From contig JADGRS010000220.1 in the NCBI GenBank assembly GCA_017880705.1, positions 1 to 5,958 of the forward strand: a stretch of 5,958 bases of DNA, given 5' to 3'. The notes beneath the pieces are model-generated. The model was not told where the DNA came from. It saw nothing but the letters and a program-made list of their open reading frames with translations, and did no database searches. This DNA is from Burkholderiales bacterium. Lineage in GTDB: Bacteria; Pseudomonadota; Gammaproteobacteria; Burkholderiales; Usitatibacteraceae. How positions within the stretch are numbered: position 1 is the first letter of the stretch; every line of letters begins with the position of its first letter. A program made the position numbers and the translations under genes. Below, piece after piece: positions 1 to 4,581 of this stretch.

Positions 1-336
1 ACCTTGCGCGCGTTGGGGTACCAGGGGGCCGTGAAAAGCCCCACCTACACCCTGGTTGAAGTTTATGAGCTTTCGAGGTTACACTTGCATCACTTTGATT
101 TTTATAGGTTCCAGGACCCTCGGGAATGGATCGACGCGGGCTTTCGGGAGAGCTTCAACGGGCGCACTGTGAGCCTGATCGAATGGCCGGAAAAGGCCGC
201 TGGCCAACTGCCGCCCGCGGATCTGGAAATCGTCCTGGGATTGCTCGAAGCGGGACGCAGTGCCGAACTCATTTCGAACTCCCCGGCGGGGGAGAAATGC
301 CTCGCGGGCATCGAGGCGCGCTGGCGACGTTCCTGA
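1..336 (+). CDS. tsaE: TsaE, tRNA t6A-synthesis ATPase (5' end missing)
   Basis: This is the C-terminal 111 residues of TsaE, the P-loop ATPase that works with TsaB and TsaD in the cytoplasm to make N6-threonylcarbamoyladenosine at position 37 of ANN-decoding tRNAs. The window opens inside the gene: the frame is open from base 1, and the Walker A motif, about 40-45 residues in E. coli-sized TsaE (about 150 aa), lies upstream. Visible family signatures are KSPTYTLVE at residues 12-20, HHFDFYR near residues 30-36 with the conserved Asp, the DPREWIDAGF segment, and SLIEWPEKA followed by LPPADLEI. The TTG at base 4 is not a real start, since it lies inside the conserved fold. The stop TGA is at 334-336, and the downstream amidase start lies inside this gene, so the two are probably co-translated. 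Bases 61-110 are unusually AT-rich compared with the rest. Identification rests on motif recognition and on the adjacent amidase and mutL. Confidence 0.93.
   Translation, partial: TLRALGYQGAVKSPTYTLVEVYELSRLHLHHFDFYRFQDPREWIDAGFRESFNGRTVSLIEWPEKAAGQLPPADLEIVLGLLEAGRSAELISNSPAGEKCLAGIEARWRRS
291..294 (+). promoter_or_regulatory. Shine-Dalgarno for the amidase, inside the tsaE 3' end
   Basis: GGAG, within a longer purine run from 287 to 297, precedes the ATG at 297 with only two bases between. The spacing is tight, but this is the only ATG that yields a proper signal peptide. The site lies within tsaE coding sequence, consistent with translational coupling. Confidence 0.5.
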
Positions 337-1688
337 AATTCACGGTGCTGGTGCTCGCGGTGGTTGCCGCGAGCGTCTCGTTCGCCGCGGAGAAGATCGT
401 GTCCTCGCGCGTCTGGCCCGCGCAGGAGTACACCCGCGTGACGCTCGAATCCGCGCGGCCGATACGCCACCAGTTCTTCTTCGTGAACAACCCGGAGCGC
501 CTCGTGGTCGACCTCGAAGGCGTGGAGCTCGACGACGAGCTGAAGGGCTTGCCGGCGAAGGTCGGCGCGAACGACCCCTACATCCAGTCGGTGCGCGTGG
601 GCGTGAACCGTCCCAACGTGGTCCGCGTGGTCTTCGACCTGAAGACGGAGGTGAAGCCCTCGGTGTTTCCGCTGGCGCCCGCCGGCGAATACAAGAATCG
701 GCTGGTGCTCGACATCTATCCGGCCAAGCCGGCGGACCCGCTGCTCGCGCTGTTCGCGCCGAAGACCGACCCCATCGGCGAGATCGCGAGCGCGCCGATG
801 TCGCAGGCGACCGCCGAGGCGCCTGCGCTCACGCTTGCCGCGCTCTCACCCTCGGCACCTGCGCCGGCAGCGCCTGCGGCTGCGCTTCCGCCCGCCACGC
901 TTCCAACAGTCAAGCTCGATCCGAACAAGCCCCGCGAGCCCGCGACGCGGCTCGCCGCGAGGCCCAAGATCGATCGCCTCGTCATCATCGCGATCGACGC
1001 GGGACACGGTGGCGAGGATTCCGGCGCGCGGGGCCGCCACGGCACCCGCGAGAAGGACGTGACGCTAGCGATCGCGCGGCTCCTCAGGTCGCGAATCGAC
1101 CAGGAGCCGAACATGCGTGCGGTGCTGGTGCGCGACGGCGACTATTTCATTCCGCTCATGCAGCGCGTGAGCAAGTCGCGGCGCATCCAGGCCGATCTCT
1201 TCGTCTCGATCCACGCGGATGCATGGGTGAGGCCCGACGCGCGCGGCTCTTCCGTGTTCGCGTTGTCCGAGCGGGGCGCGACCTCCACCGCGGCGCGCAT
1301 GCTCGCGCAACGCGAGAACGAGTCCGACCTCATCGGCGGCGTGAACCTCGGCGTGAAGGATCCGATCCTCGCGCGCACGCTCCTCGACCTCTCGCTCACG
1401 GCGACCATCAACGATTCGTTGAAGCTCGGAAAGGCCGTGCTCACCGAACTGGGCGACGTGAACGCGCTGCACAAGGCCTCGGTCGAGCAGGCGGGTTTCG
1501 CGGTGCTGAAGGCGCCCGACATTCCCTCGATCCTCGTCGAGACGGCGTTCATCTCCAATCCCGACGAGGAGACGCGCCTCAAGGACACGGGCTATCAGGA
1601 GAAGATGGCGCTTGCGATCCTGGGTGGAATCAAGCGCTACCTCGCGCAGAATCCCCCGCTCGCCCGAAACAAGGTCGCTTCGAACTAG
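297..1688 (+). CDS. amiC: N-acetylmuramoyl-L-alanine amidase, AMIN + Amidase_3 (AmiB/AmiC type)
   Basis: This is a 463-aa periplasmic zinc amidase that cuts the amide bond between N-acetylmuramic acid and L-alanine in septal peptidoglycan so daughter cells can separate. The ATG at 297 gives a Sec-type signal peptide: basic residues 3-14, a hydrophobic core at 15-27, and probable cleavage after Ala30 (SFA|AEK). I see no twin-arginine motif, unlike E. coli AmiC. An AMIN domain, which targets the septum or peptidoglycan, spans about residues 34-141. A Pro/Ala-rich linker covers about 142-226, and the Amidase_3 catalytic domain runs from about 227 to the end. Predicted zinc ligands are His237 (DAGHGG), Glu252 (REKDV) and His306 (SIHADA); the catalytic Glu is Glu415 (LVETAF). 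The segment from about 340 to 395 (SDLIGG onward) matches the inhibitory helix insertion of AmiB/AmiC, which suggests control by an EnvC- or NlpD-like LytM activator. The amiB versus amiC label is uncertain: domain content fits both, and E. coli synteny favours amiB. The gene overlaps tsaE by 40 bp. Confidence 0.94.
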   Translation: MPRGHRGALATFLKFTVLVLAVVAASVSFAAEKIVSSRVWPAQEYTRVTLESARPIRHQFFFVNNPERLVVDLEGVELDDELKGLPAKVGANDPYIQSVRVGVNRPNVVRVVFDLKTEVKPSVFPLAPAGEYKNRLVLDIYPAKPADPLLALFAPKTDPIGEIASAPMSQATAEAPALTLAALSPSAPAPAAPAAALPPATLPTVKLDPNKPREPATRLAARPKIDRLVIIAIDAGHGGEDSGARGRHGTREKDVTLAIARLLRSRIDQEPNMRAVLVRDGDYFIPLMQRVSKSRRIQADLFVSIHADAWVRPDARGSSVFALSERGATSTAARMLAQRENESDLIGGVNLGVKDPILARTLLDLSLTATINDSLKLGKAVLTELGDVNALHKASVEQAGFAVLKAPDIPSILVETAFISNPDEETRLKDTGYQEKMALAILGGIKRYLAQNPPLARNKVASN

Positions 1689-1695
1689 GCTTGCG

Positions 1696-1859
1696 CCATC
1701 CATCGAACTCGGGATGAAGCTCGACCCGGGGGACCACGACCTTTCAACCGGGAGGGAGCTCGCTGCTTACGATAGCGCTCGGATTTCTTCGAGTTCTTCT
1801 CCTGTGCGATGAGCGGGGCACCCCCCTCTCGAGCTTCATCCCAAGAGTTCGATGGATGG
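1696..1859. repeat. 164-bp element bounded by a ~30-bp inverted repeat (MITE-like or long hairpin)
   Basis: The left arm at 1696-1724 (29 nt) and right arm at 1829-1859 (31 nt) are reverse complements, identical except for two extra bases, AA at 1843-1844, in the right arm. A 104-bp spacer, which has no ORF, separates them. Inward of the arms, a run of G on the left is partly matched by a run of C on the right, so the pairing may continue imperfectly. The arms begin CCATCCATCGAACTC and end GGATGAAGCTCGA. No convincing target-site duplication flanks it; TGCG at 1692-1695 and again at 1863-1866 is only suggestive. It starts eight bases after the amidase stop. It could be a non-autonomous mobile element, or a long stem that ends or stabilises the convergent transcripts. 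The repeat itself is certain; its nature is inferred. Confidence 0.8.
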
Positions 1860-1943
1860 CTCTGCGCGCACACTCCGACCATCCCCAGGATTTGAATGTG
1901 AATCGCCCAGAAGAACGGCGATGCGCGACGCGTTCAGGATATG

Positions 1944-1963
1944 CAGCCCGCGCCAGGGGGCTG
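1944..1963. terminator. Weak GC hairpin, possible terminator
   Basis: CAGCCC at 1944-1949 pairs with GGGCTG at 1958-1963 across an 8-nt loop, in the gap between convergent genes. No T-tract follows on either strand, so an intrinsic terminator role is doubtful; it may be a chance structure in GC-rich DNA. Confidence 0.2.
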
Positions 1964-2079
1964 TTAGCGATCTACTATGCGGCGATGCGAGGAGCATCAA
2001 AGCGGAACACAATCAGTTAGGGATGGTGCACTGCACAGGCACGGTCCAGCGCTTCAATGAGGCGATAGCGCGTGTCTGA

Positions 2080-4518
2080 CTAGTCGGCGGCGGATTGCGC
2101 CGCCTCTGCGTGGGCAGCGGCCTGGGCCTTCAGCATCGCCGTCGCCTCGAGCGCGGTCACGGGGCGCGAGAAGAGATAGCCCTGGAAAGCCTCGCAGTGG
2201 TTCGCGCGAAGGAAATCGAGCTGGGCGCGGGTCTCGACGCCCTCGGCGATGCAGCGCAGCTTGAGGCGCTTGGCCATCGCGATGATCGCCTCCGTGATGG
2301 AGCCGCTCGAGCTGTCCTCGGGCACGTTCATGATGAAGGAGCGGTCGATCTTCATGCTCGACGCCGGGAGCCGCTTCAGCTGGCCGAGCGACGAGTAGCC
2401 CACGCCGAAATCGTCGACGGCGATCTGCATGCCGACCGAGCGCAGCTGCGAGAGCGTCTCGATCGATTGCTCGACGTTGCGCATGATCATCGTCTCGGTG
2501 ATCTCCAGCTCGATGCAGCGCGGATTCGCGCCGATCTCGCGCACGATCGCGAGCAGCGTCGAGACGAGGCGCCTCGACATGAACTGGCGCGGCGAGATGT
2601 TGATCGAGATGGTGACGGGCGGCAGCCCGTCCTGCTCCCACTGCCTCAGCTGCCGGCACGCGGTGCGGAACACCCATTCGCCGATCGGCACGATGAGACC
2701 CAGCTCCTCGGCGACGAAGATGAAATCCTTGGGGAAGATCTCGCCCTTCTGCGGATCGTTCCAGCGGATCAGCGCTTCCATTCCCGAGATGCGCCCGGTC
2801 GCGAGCTCCACCTGCGGCTGGTAGCGAAGGAAGAACTCCTCGTTGTCGATCGCCCGGCGCAGGCGGCTCTCGATCTCGAGGCGCTTCGACAGCAGGAAGT
2901 TGAGGTCGTTGGTGAAGAAGCGGATGGTGTTGCGGCCCGCGTCCTTCGCCTGGTACATCGCGTTGTCGGCGTGCTTGAGAAGCTGGTGCACGTCGGTCGC
3001 GTCGTTGGGGTAGTGGCTGATGCCGATCGAGGGCGTGACGTGGATCTCGTGCCCGCCGATCTCGACCGGGCGCTCGAGCTCCTTCACGATCTTGTCGGCG
3101 ACCACGCGCGCGTGCTCGGGGCGCTCGAGGTCCGGAAGGATCATGACGAACTCGTCGCCGCCCTCGCGCGAGACCGTGTCGCCCTCGCGCACGCACGACG
3201 AAAGCCGGCGCGCGACGTCCTTCAGGATGAAATCCCCGGTGTCGTGCCCGAGCGTGTCGTTCACCACCTTGAAACGGTCGAGGTCGAGGAAGAGGACCGC
3301 GACGTGGCGCTGCTTGCGGCGCGCCGACATGATCGCCTGGTTCAGCCGGTCCTGCATGAGGCGCCGGTTCGGAAGCCCGGTTAGCGCGTCGTGGTGCGCC
3401 ATGTAGTGGATGGTGCGCTCGGTGTTGAGGCGCTCGGTCACGTCGTGGACGAGGGAGGCGAATCCGGTGACGCGCCCCGTCGAATCCACCATCGGCGTGT
3501 TGTACCACTCGCAGTGGATGGTGCGCCCGCCGCGCGTGAGGTTGGTGAGCGTGGTCTTGTTGCCTTCACCCGAGTCGAGGAGCTCGCGGCACATGGACTC
3601 GGCGTTGCCGCGCTCCGCCTGCGAGCCGAGGAGCGCCGGCAGCCGCTTGCCGAGCGCGTCGTAAGAGGGATAGCCGAAGATCACCTCCGCCGCGGGATTC
3701 CACGCCGTGATGCGCAGCTCGCGGTCCCACTCCAGCACGGCGAGCGGCGTGCGCTCGAAGTGCATCCGCAGCTTCTGGGCCGCGAGAAGCTCGCTCTGCT
3801 GCGCCTTCATCCTCTCGGAGGTCTGCTCCGCGAGGGCCTCGTTCGCCTCGCTCAAGCGCGTGCGCTCGCTCTCGAGCTCGGTGGAAAGCGTGTCGCGCAC
3901 GCGACGCGTGGTGAGGGACTCGATCAGCGCCTTGTGCACGCGCGCGTGCACGTACGGAAGGATCACCGCTAGGATGAGTATCGATCCCGACAGGAACATC
4001 TGGTTGCGGTCGCCGGACATGCCCAGCGTGACGGCGAGCGGGACGAGCCCGAAGAGCGCCATGATCTTGTAGGCGAAGCGGTGCGGCGCGTAGTAAGCGA
4101 CGGCGCCCGTGATGAGGAGCATGACCAGCATCACCACCGAGAGGCGCTGCACCATGCGCGACGAATCGGGCAGCAGCGCGCTGCCGATGATCGCCCAGCA
4201 CACTGCGGCGAGGATGGTTCCCGCGATGAAGCGCCCCTCCCAGACGGCGAGCTCCTCGCTCGGCGGCGAGCCATTGATGAAGGCTTTGTAGAGCAGGTAG
4301 CGCCCGACCGCGACGAGGGAGGTCGCGACGAACCACATGAAGAGCGCGGGCTTGGCGAGGTCCTGCCACAGGATGCCGCCGAGGATGAAGATGACCAGCA
4401 GCGTCGCGAGGTGCCCCACGACCGAAAAGCGGAAAAGCAGCCGGAGTTGCTCCGACTGCAGCGCCTGATCCGCGGGTTCCGGAATCGGCGGCTCCGCGTT
4501 GGCTTTCAGGGGGATCAT
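2080..4518 (-). CDS. Six-TM PAS-GGDEF-EAL c-di-GMP cyclase/phosphodiesterase
   Basis: This is an 812-aa inner-membrane signalling protein predicted to make and/or degrade cyclic di-GMP. Six hydrophobic segments lie near residues 27-51, 57-77, 96-115, 125-144, 151-167 and 174-193, forming an N-terminal membrane sensor that I cannot assign to a named MASE family. A charged, Glu/Gln-rich coiled coil (about 199-249) leads to a PAS domain (about 250-362, ending HDVTER). The GGDEF domain (about 370-535) has the intact GGDEF at 453-457 and an RxxD product-inhibition site, REGD, at 444-447. The EAL domain (about 550-795) keeps Glu581 of EAL, Asn640, ELEITE 670-675, Asp702-Asp703 of DDFG, Lys723, Glu759 and Gln779, so phosphodiesterase activity is expected. 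Both domains look active; which dominates cannot be told from sequence. The Ala-rich tail (798-812) is unstructured-looking. The ATG at 4518 is chosen because AAGGAG lies four bases upstream; the open frame extends further but antisense to mutL. It is convergent with the amidase and divergent from mutL. Confidence 0.95.
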   Translation of the reverse strand: MIPLKANAEPPIPEPADQALQSEQLRLLFRFSVVGHLATLLVIFILGGILWQDLAKPALFMWFVATSLVAVGRYLLYKAFINGSPPSEELAVWEGRFIAGTILAAVCWAIIGSALLPDSSRMVQRLSVVMLVMLLITGAVAYYAPHRFAYKIMALFGLVPLAVTLGMSGDRNQMFLSGSILILAVILPYVHARVHKALIESLTTRRVRDTLSTELESERTRLSEANEALAEQTSERMKAQQSELLAAQKLRMHFERTPLAVLEWDRELRITAWNPAAEVIFGYPSYDALGKRLPALLGSQAERGNAESMCRELLDSGEGNKTTLTNLTRGGRTIHCEWYNTPMVDSTGRVTGFASLVHDVTERLNTERTIHYMAHHDALTGLPNRRLMQDRLNQAIMSARRKQRHVAVLFLDLDRFKVVNDTLGHDTGDFILKDVARRLSSCVREGDTVSREGGDEFVMILPDLERPEHARVVADKIVKELERPVEIGGHEIHVTPSIGISHYPNDATDVHQLLKHADNAMYQAKDAGRNTIRFFTNDLNFLLSKRLEIESRLRRAIDNEEFFLRYQPQVELATGRISGMEALIRWNDPQKGEIFPKDFIFVAEELGLIVPIGEWVFRTACRQLRQWEQDGLPPVTISINISPRQFMSRRLVSTLLAIVREIGANPRCIELEITETMIMRNVEQSIETLSQLRSVGMQIAVDDFGVGYSSLGQLKRLPASSMKIDRSFIMNVPEDSSSGSITEAIIAMAKRLKLRCIAEGVETRAQLDFLRANHCEAFQGYLFSRPVTALEATAMLKAQAAAHAEAAQSAAD
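3934..3951. repeat. 18-bp perfect palindrome in a purine-pyrimidine alternating tract
   Basis: GTGCACGCGCGCGTGCAC equals its own reverse complement. The surrounding bases 3933-3956 alternate pyrimidine and purine without a break (24 nt), the base pattern that favours Z-DNA. It lies in the GGDEF-EAL gene and encodes VHARVH at the end of the sixth membrane helix. The sequence is certain; any function is unproven and codon bias in GC-rich DNA could explain it. Confidence 0.45.
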
Positions 4519-4522
4519 GCCG

Positions 4523-4528
4523 CTCCTT
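4523..4528 (-). promoter_or_regulatory. Ribosome-binding site of the GGDEF-EAL gene
   Basis: On the minus strand this reads AAGGAG, four bases before the ATG at 4518. It is a strong Shine-Dalgarno match. It fixes the start of the 812-aa protein and excludes the upstream in-frame extension. Confidence 0.75.
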
Positions 4529-4569
4529 GCGCGGGTCTCGCGCCCGGCGGGAAACCTGCGCACGCAGTG

Positions 4570-4575
4570 TAACAT
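4570..4575 (+). promoter_or_regulatory. Candidate -10 box for mutL
   Basis: TAACAT matches TATAAT at four of six positions and is preceded directly by TG. It ends six bases before the GTG at 4582, which would place transcription start at or very near the start codon. No good -35 box lies at 16-18 bp spacing. The TAA within it is also the in-frame stop that limits how far mutL can extend upstream. Confidence 0.35.
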
Positions 4576-4581
4576 TCCCCT

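Larger units (their letters stand above)
1689..2079. other. 391-bp convergent intergenic region without a convincing gene
   Basis: This gap lies between the 3' ends of the amidase (+) and the GGDEF-EAL gene (-). Short open frames of about 65-75 codons exist on both strands, but none has a recognisable product, a good ribosome-binding site or conserved motifs. The right half (about 1860-2079) is less GC-biased than the flanking genes and may be decayed or foreign sequence, but I recognise no remnant in it. The left half holds the inverted-repeat element at 1696-1859. A small GC hairpin lies at 1944-1963. I see no tRNA, riboswitch or clear terminator with a T-tract. Confidence 0.7.
4519..4581. 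promoter_or_regulatory. 63-bp divergent promoter region between the GGDEF-EAL gene and mutL
   Basis: The two genes start back to back with 63 bp between them, so both promoters must lie here or within the neighbouring coding sequences. On the minus strand, the reverse complement of the TAACAT region contains TACACT, a poor -10 candidate for the GGDEF-EAL gene. No clear -35 box, operator repeat or c-di-GMP riboswitch is visible. Confidence 0.45.

Noticed and set aside
126..296. Longer amidase start at 126
   Set aside because: It would overlap most of tsaE, add a non-homologous 57-residue stretch and bury the signal peptide; ATG 297 gives a normal N-terminus.
260..1717. Long +frame ORF of 485 codons over the amidase
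   Set aside because: An Arg/Ala/Gly-rich frame shadow of the GC-rich amidase with no recognisable domain.
1696..1859. Integron attC site
   Set aside because: The arms lack the GTTRRRY and RYYYAAC core sites, and no cassette or integrase is present.
1770..2071. Repeated 9-mer CGATAGCGC at 1770-1778 and 2063-2071
   Set aside because: Only nine bases and no extended similarity around the copies; not enough for a repeat or attachment site.
1852..2079. 75-codon ORF in the intergenic gap
   Set aside because: No ribosome-binding site, no recognisable motif, begins inside the inverted repeat; codon pattern does not resemble neighbouring genes.
2086..2104. Perfect 7-bp hairpin GGCGGCG/CGCCGCC at the 3' end of the GGDEF-EAL gene
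   Set aside because: It lies in the coding tail with no T-tract after it; Ala-rich GC codons explain it, so I do not call it a terminator.
4519..4581. c-di-GMP riboswitch upstream of the GGDEF-EAL gene
   Set aside because: Only 63 bp are available and no GEMM-like conserved blocks are present on either strand.
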